Counted from the first letter of the stretch, positions 25,022-33,705 are shown. The stretch: 64,000 bases of DNA from Mycobacterium europaeum (GCF_002102155.1 NZ_LQOU01000042.1:53835-117834); one strand, 5' to 3'. Numbers and translations: made by a program. Notes: generated by a model from the letters alone, not told the origin.

Positions 25022-26254
25022 GTGTTGACGCTCAAGGCCGCCGGGCTGCTCGACGTCGACGCCGGCGAGATCGTCTCACCCGGCATCGTCCAGATCGAGG
25101 GTGACCGGATCGCGAGTGTCGGCGGTGAGCCGGAAGGCCAACTCATCGACCTCGGCGATCAAATCCTGCTGCCCGGGCTGATGGACATGGAGGTCAACCT
25201 GTTGATGGGTGGCCGCGGTGAAAAGCCCGGGCTGTCCCAGGTTCAGGACGACCCGCCCACGCGGGTGCTGCGCGCGGTCGGCAACGCGCGGCGCACGTTG
25301 CGCGCCGGATTCACCACCGTGCGCAACCTCGGCCTGTTCGTCAAGACCGGTGGCTACCTGTTGGACGTCGCGCTGGGCAAGGCCATCGACGCCGGCTGGA
25401 TCGATGGTCCGCGCGTGGTGCCGGCCGGGCATGCCATCACCCCCACCGGCGGCCACCTGGATCCGACGATGTTCGCGGCGTTTGCGCCGCACGCGCTGGA
25501 GCTGACCGTCGAGGAGGGCATCGCCAACGGCATCGACGAGATCCGCAAGGCCGTGCGCTACCAGATCAAACACGGCGCCGAGTTGATCAAGGTGTGCTGC
25601 TCGGGCGGGGTGATGTCATTGACCGGCCCGCCTGGCGCGCAACACTATTCGGACGAGGAGCTGCGCGCGATCGTCGACGAGGCGCACCGGCGCGGGCTGC
25701 GCGTCGCCGCCCACACGCATGGGGCCGAGGCCGTCATGCACGCTGTCGACGCCGGCATCGATTGCATCGAGCATGGCTTCTTGATCGATGACGACGCGAT
25801 CGCGTCGATGGTCGAGCACGGCACCTTCCTGGTGAGCACCCGGCGCCTGGCCGACGGCGATGCCATGGACGTCTCTCATGCCGCCCCCGAGCTGCAGGCC
25901 AAGGCCGCCGAGATGTTCCCGAAGGCGCGGACCTCCATCCTGGCCGCCCACGAGGCCGGGGTGAAGATCGCGGTCGGCACCGATGCTCCCGCGATCCCGC
26001 ACGGACGCAACGCCGACGAGTTGGTCACCCTGGTGAACTGGGGACTGCCACCGTTGGCCGTGTTGCGCGCGGCGACGGTGACCGCGGCCGAACTGATCAA
26101 CTCGACCGACCGGGGCCGGCTCGTTGCGGGCCAGCTCGCCGACATCATCGCGGTGCCGGGAAATCCCTTGGAAGACATCACCGTTACCCAGAGCGTGAGC
26201 TTTGTCATGAAAGGCGGCAAGGTCTATGTCGACAAAACAGCCAACCCGAACTGA
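25022..26254 (+). CDS. amidohydrolase (imidazolonepropionase/prolidase-like) lacking the HxH motif
   Basis: 410 residues from GTG 25022. The TIM-barrel hydrolase pattern is clear: LLPGLMD near residue 55, LIKVCCSGG with the bridging Lys near residue 185, VAAHTHGAEAV, CIEHGFLID and AVGTDAPAIPHG. Where relatives have D-x-H-x-H after LLPGL-D, this protein has DMEVNLL, so both His are replaced by Glu and Asn. The other ligands remain. It may use a mononuclear site or have changed function. Sits between the Rieske pair and a SnoaL-like gene that overlaps by 29 bases. Confidence 0.88.
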   Translation: MLTLKAAGLLDVDAGEIVSPGIVQIEGDRIASVGGEPEGQLIDLGDQILLPGLMDMEVNLLMGGRGEKPGLSQVQDDPPTRVLRAVGNARRTLRAGFTTVRNLGLFVKTGGYLLDVALGKAIDAGWIDGPRVVPAGHAITPTGGHLDPTMFAAFAPHALELTVEEGIANGIDEIRKAVRYQIKHGAELIKVCCSGGVMSLTGPPGAQHYSDEELRAIVDEAHRRGLRVAAHTHGAEAVMHAVDAGIDCIEHGFLIDDDAIASMVEHGTFLVSTRRLADGDAMDVSHAAPELQAKAAEMFPKARTSILAAHEAGVKIAVGTDAPAIPHGRNADELVTLVNWGLPPLAVLRAATVTAAELINSTDRGRLVAGQLADIIAVPGNPLEDITVTQSVSFVMKGGKVYVDKTANPN

Positions 26255-26660
26255 CGACCTGGTCGAGATCCAGCAGCTGCTCGCCCGCTACGCGATCACC
26301 ATCACCCAGGAAGACATCGACGGGCTCATCGGGGTCTTCACCCCGGACGGCACCTACAGTGCGTTCGGCGACACCTACCGGTTGGACAGATTTCCGGAGC
26401 TGGTGGCCGCCGCGCCAAAGGGCTTGTTTCTCACCGGGACTGCTCTGATCGAGAACATCGACGGCGACTCCGCCAGCGGCACCCAGCCGCTGTGCTTCAT
26501 CGACCACGCCACCCATGACATGCGGATCGGCTACTACCGCGACACCTATGCCCGCACACCCGACGGATGGCGGCTGAAGACCCGTGCCATGACGTTCATC
26601 CGCCGCAGCGGCGTGCACGACTCCGGGCGCCCGCATGCCGTGGGCCGCCCCGCGCCGTGA
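26226..26660 (+). CDS. SnoaL-like / NTF2-fold protein
   Basis: 144 residues. EIQQLLARYAITITQEDIDGLIGVF and YYRDTYARTPDGWRLKTRAM follow the SnoaL-like pattern of small alpha+beta cone proteins, often isomerases, cyclases or hydrolytic helpers. It overlaps the amidohydrolase upstream and the FadE downstream (GTGA), so the operon continues through it. Substrate unknown. Confidence 0.85.
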   Translation: MSTKQPTRTDDLVEIQQLLARYAITITQEDIDGLIGVFTPDGTYSAFGDTYRLDRFPELVAAAPKGLFLTGTALIENIDGDSASGTQPLCFIDHATHDMRIGYYRDTYARTPDGWRLKTRAMTFIRRSGVHDSGRPHAVGRPAP

Positions 26661-27754
26661 ATGTCGCGGAGTTCCGGGCAGGTTTGCGTGCGTGGCTCGA
26701 CGACAATGACCTGACCCCCGGTCCCGACCACTCGCTGCAGGGCCATATGCGGCAGTTCGCCAGGGTCAGCCGCGCGCTCTACGACGCCGATTGGATGCGC
26801 TACGGCTGGCCCATCGAAGTCGGCGGGCTGGGCGGTCCCGCGGTCCTGCGCGCGATCGTCGGCGAAGAGGTGGTCGGTCGCCGCCTCGCCGAGCCGGGCC
26901 CCTACTCGATGCTCGAGGTGCTCGCGCCCACGATGATCGATTACGCGCCTTCGGCGCTCGCCGCCGAGATGGTGCCGCGGCTGCTGCGCGGCGAAGAGCA
27001 TTGGTGTCAAGGCTTTTCCGAACCGGGCTCCGGCAGCGACCTGGCTTCGCTGACCACCCGCGCGACGCAGCGGGGTGACGACTGGGTCGTCAACGGGCAG
27101 AAGGTCTGGACCAGCTTCGCGCAGTTCTCGACCCGCTGCGTGCTGCTTACCCGCACCGCGCCCGGCCACGACGGAATCACCGCCTTCTTCGTCGACCTCG
27201 ACACCCCGGGCATCACCATCCGGCCGCTCCGGACGATGCACGGCGTCGACGAATTCTGCGAGGTCTACTACGACGATGTGGTGATCCCGGGCAGCCGGAT
27301 GCTCGGCCGGCCGGGTGACGGCTGGCGGCTGGCAATGGACCTGCTTCCCTACGAGCGGTCGACGTGCTTCTGGCAGCGAATCGCCTACCTGTACTCCCGC
27401 TTCGACGACCTCGTCGCCCAGGCCTGCGATGCCGGCGAGCCGGACGAATCCGCGCTTGGGGCGGCTTATCTGGCGCTGCACACCCTGCGCTGCCGATCCC
27501 GCGACACCCAGCACCGCCTGCGCGACGGGGCGCGACTGGGACCGGACACGTCGATCGACAAGGTGCTGCTGGCCGCCGCCGAGCAACGGCTTTACGACAC
27601 GGTCCGTGACCTGCTGCCCGGAACGCTCGAGCTCGACGAGACGCCGTGGCGCCCGGAATACCTGTACTCGCGCGCGGCGACCATCTACGGCGGCACCGCC
27701 GAGATCCAACGCAACATCATTGCGCGCCGACTGCTCGACCTCGGGAAGGACTGA
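26657..27754 (+). CDS. acyl-CoA dehydrogenase, alpha-type subunit
   Basis: 365 residues from GTG 26657 (VNVAEFRAGLRAWL), overlapping the preceding stop. Motifs: GFSEPGSGSDLASL near residue 122, VVNGQKVWTSFAQF and the C-terminal IYGGTAEIQRNIIARRLL. Full-length and likely FAD-binding. The next gene, 3 bases away, is a short acyl-CoA dehydrogenase, giving the two-subunit arrangement known from actinobacterial FadE enzymes for steroid and other bulky CoA esters. Confidence 0.92.
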   Translation: MNVAEFRAGLRAWLDDNDLTPGPDHSLQGHMRQFARVSRALYDADWMRYGWPIEVGGLGGPAVLRAIVGEEVVGRRLAEPGPYSMLEVLAPTMIDYAPSALAAEMVPRLLRGEEHWCQGFSEPGSGSDLASLTTRATQRGDDWVVNGQKVWTSFAQFSTRCVLLTRTAPGHDGITAFFVDLDTPGITIRPLRTMHGVDEFCEVYYDDVVIPGSRMLGRPGDGWRLAMDLLPYERSTCFWQRIAYLYSRFDDLVAQACDAGEPDESALGAAYLALHTLRCRSRDTQHRLRDGARLGPDTSIDKVLLAAAEQRLYDTVRDLLPGTLELDETPWRPEYLYSRAATIYGGTAEIQRNIIARRLLDLGKD

Positions 27755-27757
27755 GCC

Positions 27758-28567
27758 GTGGACGATCCCGAGTCGCTGCGCCTACTAGAAACTTCGCTGC
27801 GGACGACGATGGCGGCCGCATCGGGGGGCAAGCTGGACGCGGCGCTGACCGAGCTGGGCTGGGGTGACATGCTGGACGAAATGCCCGGCATTGCGATCCC
27901 TTTGGTCTTCCGCTTGCTCGGCGAGACTGGCGCGCACGCCCCGGTGCTCAACGACGTGGTGTCACGCGAGACCGGCGCGGCGCCGGGAGGAACACCGCCG
28001 CTGCCGTTCGCCGGCGGTGCCTGGGTGATCTGGGCGCGCGGCGAGTGCGTCGGTTCGGCGATCGACGACGCGCTGCCGATACAGCGCGTGGCGCAGGGGG
28101 ATTGGCTGCCGTCGTCCGCGCTGGCCGCCGGCAGGCAGGCACTGGGCTGGTGGTTGGTCGGCACCGGCCGGGCCATGCTCTCGCTGGCCCGCCGGCACGC
28201 GCTGGACCGCGTGCAGTTCGGTCGGCACGTCAGCTCGTTCCAGGCGATCCGGCACCGGCTGGCAGAAACGCTCGTCGCAATCGAGGGCGCCGAAGCAACG
28301 CTGCGCGTCGCCGCGCAGGTCGGGGATCACGACGGGCTGGCGTCGCTGCTGGCCAAGGCCGCCGCCGGCCAGGCCGCCCTGACCGCCGCCCGCCATTGCC
28401 AGCAGGTGCTGGCCGGTATCGGCTTCACCGCCGAGCACCCGCTGCACCACCACGTGAAACGGTCGCTGATCCTGGAGGGCCTGCTGGGCAACACCCGTGA
28501 GCTGACCCGCGAGGCGGGAAAGGTCCTGGCGGACAACGGTTTCGCGCCGCGGCTCGCCCAGCTCTAG
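27758..28567 (+). CDS. acyl-CoA dehydrogenase, short beta-type subunit
   Basis: 269 residues from GTG 27758, about 100 shorter than usual. The C-terminal helical domain is visible (RRHALDRVQFGRHVSSFQAI and LAGIGFTAEHPLHHHVKR), while the middle beta domain is reduced. In heteromeric FadE enzymes the short chain supplies part of the FAD site but not all catalytic groups. Last gene of the operon beginning at 22899. Confidence 0.88.
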   Translation: MDDPESLRLLETSLRTTMAAASGGKLDAALTELGWGDMLDEMPGIAIPLVFRLLGETGAHAPVLNDVVSRETGAAPGGTPPLPFAGGAWVIWARGECVGSAIDDALPIQRVAQGDWLPSSALAAGRQALGWWLVGTGRAMLSLARRHALDRVQFGRHVSSFQAIRHRLAETLVAIEGAEATLRVAAQVGDHDGLASLLAKAAAGQAALTAARHCQQVLAGIGFTAEHPLHHHVKRSLILEGLLGNTRELTREAGKVLADNGFAPRLAQL

Positions 28568-28643
28568 GCTCGCGGCCCTTCCGGCGGGTGGGGCCCGAAG
28601 CCGGCGCGTAGACTGCGTCTGGCCGCCAACAGGATGGGACGCG

Positions 28644-28910
28644 ATGAGTCAGCCCGAGCCAGCCCCCCGAAACGAGATGGGCGTCGCTTCGCTGCTCGTG
28701 GGCCTGGTCGCGCTCGGCACATGCTGGATGCTGGTCGGGGTGCCGTTCGGCATCGCGGCGGTGATAACGGGCGACGTCGGTCGCAGACGGGTGCTGCGGG
28801 GCGTAGCGAACAATCCCCGAGTCGCATTGGCGGGTATGGTGTTAGGGGCGGTTTCGATCGTTGCCGGGCTCGTCGCGATCGGCTACTACGCCTGGCTGGA
28901 CGCCCGCTAG
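28644..28910 (+). CDS. small membrane protein (DUF4190-like)
   Basis: 88 residues from ATG 28644. Two hydrophobic segments, about residues 13-37 and 62-83, flank a basic loop GRRRVLRGVANNPR, giving a two-helix membrane hairpin. Similar short proteins in actinobacteria are annotated DUF4190. Function unknown. It converges on the FadE gene with a 4-base overlap. Confidence 0.75.
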   Translation: MSQPEPAPRNEMGVASLLVGLVALGTCWMLVGVPFGIAAVITGDVGRRRVLRGVANNPRVALAGMVLGAVSIVAGLVAIGYYAWLDAR

Positions 28911-30082
28911 TTCCGCGGCATCCCGAGCACGCGCTCGGCGATGATGTTCCGCTGAATCTCCGACGTGCCGCCGGCGATCGTCGCGGCGAAGGTGCGCGCG
29001 TAGCGGTCGAACCAGCTGCGGTAGTGGCTGTCGAGGTTCAGCGGCGCGAACGGGGCGGTGACCGCGCGGTGCACGAGCCCGTCCGCATGGGCGGCGTTGA
29101 GGGCGTCCTCGGATGCGCGTTGCAGGGCCTCGGAGCCCAGCAGCTTCAGCACCGACTGGGCCGGCACGTCCTCTTCCCCGCGAGCGGCCCGCGACAACGC
29201 GGCCGAGCCCAGTAGCCGCAGCGCATAGGCGTCCATCACCAGGCTGGCGTAGCGATCCCGCTCGAGCGGGCCCGTCGGCCGGAAGTCGATGCTCAGTTCG
29301 TGCAGCAGGTCGACGTATCCCATCCACAGCATGACGCGTTCGTGCCCCAGGGAACCGGTGGCCACCCGCCAGCCCTGGTTCAGCTCGCCCACCAGGTTCT
29401 CGGCCGGCACGCGCGCGTCGGTAAAGAAAACCTCGTTGAAGTCGACCTCGTCGCTGTCACACATCGACGCGAACGGGCGGCGCACCACACCGGGCGTGTC
29501 GGTGGGGATCAGCAACACGCTGATGCCCTTGTGCTTGGGCGCCTTTGGGTCGGTGCGCACGAATGTCAGCAGCACGTCGGCGTCGTGGGCGCCGGACGTC
29601 CACACCTTCTGGCCGTTGACGACGAAGTGATCACCGTCGAGCACCGCCCGGGTTTTCAGCGAAGCCAGGTCCGAACCCGCGCCTGGCTCACTCATTCCCA
29701 ACGACGCGGTGACCTCGGCCCGCAGGATCGGGACCGCCCACTTCCGCTTCTGCTCGGGCGTGCCGAAGGTCAACAACGAGGCGGCGATGATGCCGACGCC
29801 CTGCGGGTTGAAGCTTTGATAGATGCGCCGCCGCCCCAACTCCTCCAAGTACACGTATTGCTGCAACAGCGTGGCGTTGCGCCCGCCGAACTCGGGCGGA
29901 TTGCCCGGGAGCAGCCATCCGCTGTCGAACAGCAGCCGCTGCCAGCGCCGGGCCCAGGCCGGCACGTGCGAGCTGGAGCGGGGCCGTTCGAACGCCTCGG
30001 CCTCCGATGGGGAATGCGCCTGAAGAAAGGCGACGAATTCGGCTCGAAACGCCTCCACGTCGGCGTCAAAGGTGAGCTGCAC
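28907..30082 (-). CDS. acyl-CoA dehydrogenase (FadE-like)
   Basis: 391 residues from the GTG at 30082 (VQLTFDADVEAF), with GGGGAG upstream; this matches the start of the paralogue cut at the window edge. An ATG at 30130 would add 16 residues. Motifs: GMSEPGAGSDLASLKT near residue 125, FVVNGQKVWTSGAHDAD and IAGGTSEIQRNIIAERVLG. No partner gene lies directly beside it on this strand. Its promoter region, shared with the TetR gene, holds an exact GAGAAT palindrome. Confidence 0.93.
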   Translation of the reverse strand: MQLTFDADVEAFRAEFVAFLQAHSPSEAEAFERPRSSSHVPAWARRWQRLLFDSGWLLPGNPPEFGGRNATLLQQYVYLEELGRRRIYQSFNPQGVGIIAASLLTFGTPEQKRKWAVPILRAEVTASLGMSEPGAGSDLASLKTRAVLDGDHFVVNGQKVWTSGAHDADVLLTFVRTDPKAPKHKGISVLLIPTDTPGVVRRPFASMCDSDEVDFNEVFFTDARVPAENLVGELNQGWRVATGSLGHERVMLWMGYVDLLHELSIDFRPTGPLERDRYASLVMDAYALRLLGSAALSRAARGEEDVPAQSVLKLLGSEALQRASEDALNAAHADGLVHRAVTAPFAPLNLDSHYRSWFDRYARTFAATIAGGTSEIQRNIIAERVLGMPRN

Positions 30083-30188
30083 GCGACTCCCCGCAACGGT
30101 CGTGAGCACTTCCCCGCGCCGATAGATCACGATTTCCGCCGACGGCCCGGTTCGCTCTTATGATTAACGCTTCCATACACACGTCTAA

Positions 30189-30203
30189 GAGAATAGTATT
30201 CTC
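30189..30203. promoter_or_regulatory. palindromic operator candidate, exact copy G of GAGAAT-N3-ATTCTC
   Basis: GAGAAT-AGT-ATTCTC, perfect arms. It lies between the divergent FadE (minus, start 30082) and TetR (plus, start 30260) genes, 56 bases before the TetR ATG. A GAGAAA...AATCTC-like sequence follows at 30209. Location beside a TetR gene is why that regulator is the first candidate for binding all copies. Confidence 0.72.
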
Positions 30204-30259
30204 GTGACGAGAAAGTTACAATCTCCGACATATGATCCGTGAGGGGGTCGAGCGCAGCG

Positions 30260-30976
30260 ATGTCACGGCGTTCTCCGGTAGAGTCCAACCATGTTCTCCC
30301 CTCGCGGCAAGCAGCCGAGCCGGCTGTGACCAGCCCCAGCGAAGAGCCAGCCTGGAAGCAGCGCGCCGTCGAGAGGTCGATCAAGACGGCGAAATTGCGT
30401 GCCGCGCAACGCGTTCAGCGCTTCCTCGACGCGGCCCAGGCCATCATCATCGAGAAGGGCTCGACGGACTTTACCGTGCAGGAGGTCGTCGACCGGTCCC
30501 GCCAGTCGCTGCGCAGCTTCTACCTGCAGTTCGACGGCAAGCACGAGTTGCTGCTCGCGCTGTTCGAAGACGCCCTGAGCCGCTCCGCCGATCAGATCCG
30601 CGCCGCCACAGAAAGCCAGACCGATCCGCTGGAGCGGCTGAAGGTTGCCGTCCAGCTGCTCTATGAGGCCTCGCGTCCGGATCCCACCGCCAAGCGGCCG
30701 CTGTTCACCGACTTCGCGCCGCGTTTGCTGGTCACGCACCCGGCCGAGGTCAAGGTCGCGCACGCACCCCTGCTGGCGTTGCTGACCGAACTGATGGAAG
30801 CGGCGTCCGACGCCGGTGAATTGCGCCAGGGCGTCAATCCGAAGCGCATGGCCGCGATGACCATGCAGACCGTGATGTTCATCGCCCAATCCAGCGGCGG
30901 CTCCGACGACGCGACGGTCCACCCCATCACCGGCGACGAGGTCTGGGACTTCTGCTCGCGCGGTTTCGTCGGCTAG
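30260..30976 (+). CDS. TetR-family transcriptional regulator
   Basis: 238 residues from ATG 30260, with GAGGGGG upstream; a GTG at 30239 is also possible. About 45 residues precede the helix-turn-helix, which covers roughly residues 60-95 (IIIEKGSTDFTVQEVVDRS, then QSLRSFYLQFDGKHELL). The C-terminal domain should bind an effector, perhaps an acyl-CoA or aromatic CoA ester. An exact copy of the recurring palindrome lies upstream. It may control itself, the divergent FadE, the SDR pair downstream and further operons; that wider role is inferred. Confidence 0.92.
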   Translation: MSRRSPVESNHVLPSRQAAEPAVTSPSEEPAWKQRAVERSIKTAKLRAAQRVQRFLDAAQAIIIEKGSTDFTVQEVVDRSRQSLRSFYLQFDGKHELLLALFEDALSRSADQIRAATESQTDPLERLKVAVQLLYEASRPDPTAKRPLFTDFAPRLLVTHPAEVKVAHAPLLALLTELMEAASDAGELRQGVNPKRMAAMTMQTVMFIAQSSGGSDDATVHPITGDEVWDFCSRGFVG

Positions 30977-31038
30977 CGCGACGCACAACGCCGCCACGAC
31001 TCCCGGTGCTGATCACATAGCGCACCGCATTTGCTGCC

Positions 31039-31053
31039 GAGAATCATATTCTC
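31039..31053. promoter_or_regulatory. palindromic operator candidate, exact copy H of GAGAAT-N3-ATTCTC
   Basis: GAGAAT-CAT-ATTCTC, perfect arms, in the 226-base gap between TetR (stop 30976) and the SDR gene (start 31203). The gap is AT-rich near the site. A TTGACA hexamer, a possible -35 box, lies at about 31094. Confidence 0.7.
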
Positions 31054-31202
31054 TAATATTTAGAACCATAAATAGCCAAAACGGATTCGTCGTTGACACC
31101 CGCGACGGGGTGGTGACAGAGTGCGAAGGCGGCGGCCCGGGGGATGCGGTTGCGGCCCTTCGCGATCGGCCGTGCGATCACTAGTCAGGAGTTGAGGTAA
31201 CC

Positions 31203-32051
31203 ATGACCGGACGTGTTGAGGGCAAAGTCGCCTTCGTCACCGGAGCGGCCCGCGGTCAGGGCCGCAGCCACGCGGTGCGGTTGGCGCAGGAGGGCGCCGA
31301 CATCATCGCCGTCGACATCTGCAAGCCCATCCGCGACGGCGTTACCGACACCGCGATCCCCGCGTCGACGCCCGAGGATCTCGCCGAGACGGCCGACCTG
31401 GTCAAGGGGCACAACCGCAGGATCGTCACCGCCGAAGTCGACGTGCGCGACTTCCAGGCGCTGAAGGCCGCGGTGGACAGCGGAGTCGAACAACTCGGCC
31501 GGCTCGACATCATCGTGGCCAACGCCGGAATCGGCAACGGCGGCGACACCTTGGACAAGACGAGCGAGGAAGACTGGACGGAGATGATCGACATCAACCT
31601 GGCCGGGGTGTGGAAAACCGTGAAAGCCGGTGTGCCGCATCTCTTGTCGGGGGGCCGGGGCGGTTCGATCATCCTGACCAGCTCGGTCGGCGGGCTCAAG
31701 GCCTACCCCCACACCGGCCATTACGTCGCCGCCAAACACGGCGTCGTCGGGCTGATGCGCGCCTTCGGAGTCGAGTTGGGGCAGCACATGATTCGGGTGA
31801 ACTCGGTGCACCCGACCCACGTCAAGACGCCGATGCTGCACAACGAGGGCACCTTCAAGATGTTCCGCCCGGACCTGGAGAATCCCGGTCCCGACGACAT
31901 GGCGCCGATCTGTCAGATGTTCCACATCCTGCCCATCCCGTGGGTGGAACCGATCGATATCAGCAATGCGGTGCTGTTCTTCGCCTCGGACGAATCCCGT
32001 TACATCACCGGAGTGACCCTGCCCATCGATGCCGGTAGCTGCCTGAAATAG
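31203..32051 (+). CDS. mycofactocin-type SDR oxidoreductase
   Basis: 282 residues from ATG 31203, preceded by GAGTTGAGG. Rossmann motif TGAARGQG, ANAG, catalytic Ser in LTSSVGG and the Tyr-Lys pair in YVAAKHG. The extended loop with DICKPI and the acid/Thr-rich segment near residues 45-70 is typical of SDRs whose NAD stays bound and is reoxidised through the redox cofactor mycofactocin. That dependency is known for the subfamily, not shown here; no mft genes are in the window. Likely oxidises a secondary alcohol. Confidence 0.9.
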   Translation: MTGRVEGKVAFVTGAARGQGRSHAVRLAQEGADIIAVDICKPIRDGVTDTAIPASTPEDLAETADLVKGHNRRIVTAEVDVRDFQALKAAVDSGVEQLGRLDIIVANAGIGNGGDTLDKTSEEDWTEMIDINLAGVWKTVKAGVPHLLSGGRGGSIILTSSVGGLKAYPHTGHYVAAKHGVVGLMRAFGVELGQHMIRVNSVHPTHVKTPMLHNEGTFKMFRPDLENPGPDDMAPICQMFHILPIPWVEPIDISNAVLFFASDESRYITGVTLPIDAGSCLK

Positions 32052-32062
32052 AGTGCCGTCCC

Positions 32063-32893
32063 ATGGACGGGTTCGAAGGTCGCGGAACGGTGGTCACCGG
32101 CGGTGCGAGCGGTATCGGTCTGGCCACAGCCACCGAATTCGCCCGCCGGGGAGCCCGCGTGGTGCTGTCCGACGTGGATCAGCCCGCGCTGGAACAGGCG
32201 GTAAATCACCTGCGCGGCGAGGGATTCGACGCGCACGGCGTGGTGTGCGACGTCTCGCGGCTCGACGAGATGGTGCACCTCGCCGAGGAGTCCTTCCGCC
32301 TGCTGGGCCGCGTCGACGTCGTCTTCAGCAACGCCGGCATCGTGGTTGCCGGTCCGATCGCGCAGATGACGCACGACGACTGGCGCTGGGTGATCGACAT
32401 CGACCTGTGGGGCTCGATCCACGCGGTCGAGGCGTTCCTGCCGCGGCTGCTCGAACAGGGCACGGGCGGGCACATGGCGTTCACCGCGTCCTTCGCCGGC
32501 CTGGTTCCGAACGCGGGCCTGGGGACCTATGGCGTCGCCAAATACGGTGTGGTCGGCCTGGCGGAGACGCTCGCGCGCGAGGTCAGGGACGACGGCATAG
32601 GCGTATCGGTGCTGTGCCCCATGGTCGTCGAGACCAGGCTGGTGTCCAACTCGGAACGGATCCGCGGCGCGGACTACGGGCTGGCGTCTTCACCCGAGGC
32701 GGCCGCCGCGACGTTGCCGACGCAGGACGAGAGCGTCGGCGTCGACGACGTCGCCCGGCTGACGGCCGATGCGATCCTGGCCAACCGCCTCTACGTGCTC
32801 CCGCACGAAGCCGCCCGTGCCTCGATTCGTCGCCGGTTCGAGCGCATCGACCGCACCTTCGAAGACCAGGCCGCGCAGGGGTGGAGCCACTAG
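32063..32893 (+). CDS. short-chain dehydrogenase/reductase (SDR)
   Basis: 276 residues from ATG 32063. TGGASGIG near residue 12, SNAG near residue 89, catalytic Ser in TASFAG and Tyr-Lys in YGVAKYG. Classical NAD(P) SDR. It begins 11 bases after the mycofactocin-type SDR, so the two are cotranscribed and may act in sequence or on different isomers. It converges with the SDR at 32890 by a 4-base overlap. Confidence 0.9.
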   Translation: MDGFEGRGTVVTGGASGIGLATATEFARRGARVVLSDVDQPALEQAVNHLRGEGFDAHGVVCDVSRLDEMVHLAEESFRLLGRVDVVFSNAGIVVAGPIAQMTHDDWRWVIDIDLWGSIHAVEAFLPRLLEQGTGGHMAFTASFAGLVPNAGLGTYGVAKYGVVGLAETLAREVRDDGIGVSVLCPMVVETRLVSNSERIRGADYGLASSPEAAAATLPTQDESVGVDDVARLTADAILANRLYVLPHEAARASIRRRFERIDRTFEDQAAQGWSH

Positions 32894-33699
32894 CCGGACG
32901 GACCCAGGCGGTAGGCGCCCGTCTGCGGGTCGTGATACCAACCGCTCGCCGCGTGCGTGCCGCCGTCGACGTGCAGGGTCTGCCCGGTCAGGTATGACGA
33001 CATCCCCGATGCCAGAAACACCGCGACGCCGGCGATTTCGTCGACATGACCGGGGCGCCCCAGCGGCACGACGTGGCCGATCCCGCTCAGCGCGGCTTCA
33101 CCGCCCAGCTTCGCCAGGCCTTCGGTAAGCGTGATGTCGGGCGCGATCGCGTTGACCCGGATGCCGTGCGGCGCCAGTTCCAGCGCGGCGGTCTGGGTGT
33201 AGTTGATCACGCCCGCCTTGGCCGCCGCGTACGCCGCATAGCCCGGCGCCGCCCGCACGCCCTCGATCGAGGTGATCGCGATGATGCTGCCGCCGACGCC
33301 CGCTGACACCATCTGCCTCGCGACGCGCTGGGTGCACAACAGCACGTGGCGCAGATTGGCCCGGTAGAGCGCATCCCAGCCGTTCTCGCTGGTTTCCAGC
33401 AGCGGCGAGGAGAACACCCCGCCGGCGTTGTTCACCAGGATCGTCGGGGTGCCCAGTTCGGCGTTCGTGCGCTGCAGCGCGTCGTCGACCTGGGCGCCAT
33501 CCCGCACGTCGGCCACGATTCCCAGGGCGCCAAGCGATTCCGCGGCGTCAGCACAGGTTTGCGGGTCACGTTCCCAGATCGCCACTGCGGCGCCGAAGGC
33601 GGCCATCCCGGCGGCGATGCCGCGACCGATGCCCGCTCCCCCACCGGTGACCACCGCCACGCGGCCGGTGAGCAAGACGTCCGAGGGATCGATCGCCAT
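32890..33699 (-). CDS. SDR-family oxidoreductase
   Basis: 269 residues from ATG 33699. TGGGAGIG near residue 18, NNAG, ITSIEG with the Ser, YAAAKAG with Tyr and Lys, and C-terminal YLTGQTLHVDGG. Active classical SDR by motif. Last gene of the ten-gene minus-strand operon that begins with the TetR gene at 42852; 6 bases after the CoA-transferase gene. Confidence 0.9.
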   Translation of the reverse strand: MAIDPSDVLLTGRVAVVTGGGAGIGRGIAAGMAAFGAAVAIWERDPQTCADAAESLGALGIVADVRDGAQVDDALQRTNAELGTPTILVNNAGGVFSSPLLETSENGWDALYRANLRHVLLCTQRVARQMVSAGVGGSIIAITSIEGVRAAPGYAAYAAAKAGVINYTQTAALELAPHGIRVNAIAPDITLTEGLAKLGGEAALSGIGHVVPLGRPGHVDEIAGVAVFLASGMSSYLTGQTLHVDGGTHAASGWYHDPQTGAYRLGPSG

Positions 33700-33705
33700 C
33701 GTGGG

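Noticed and set aside
31090..31200. TTGACA hexamer as a sigma-70-type promoter of the SDR
   Set aside because: No convincing -10 box at 16-18 bases, so only mentioned, not called.
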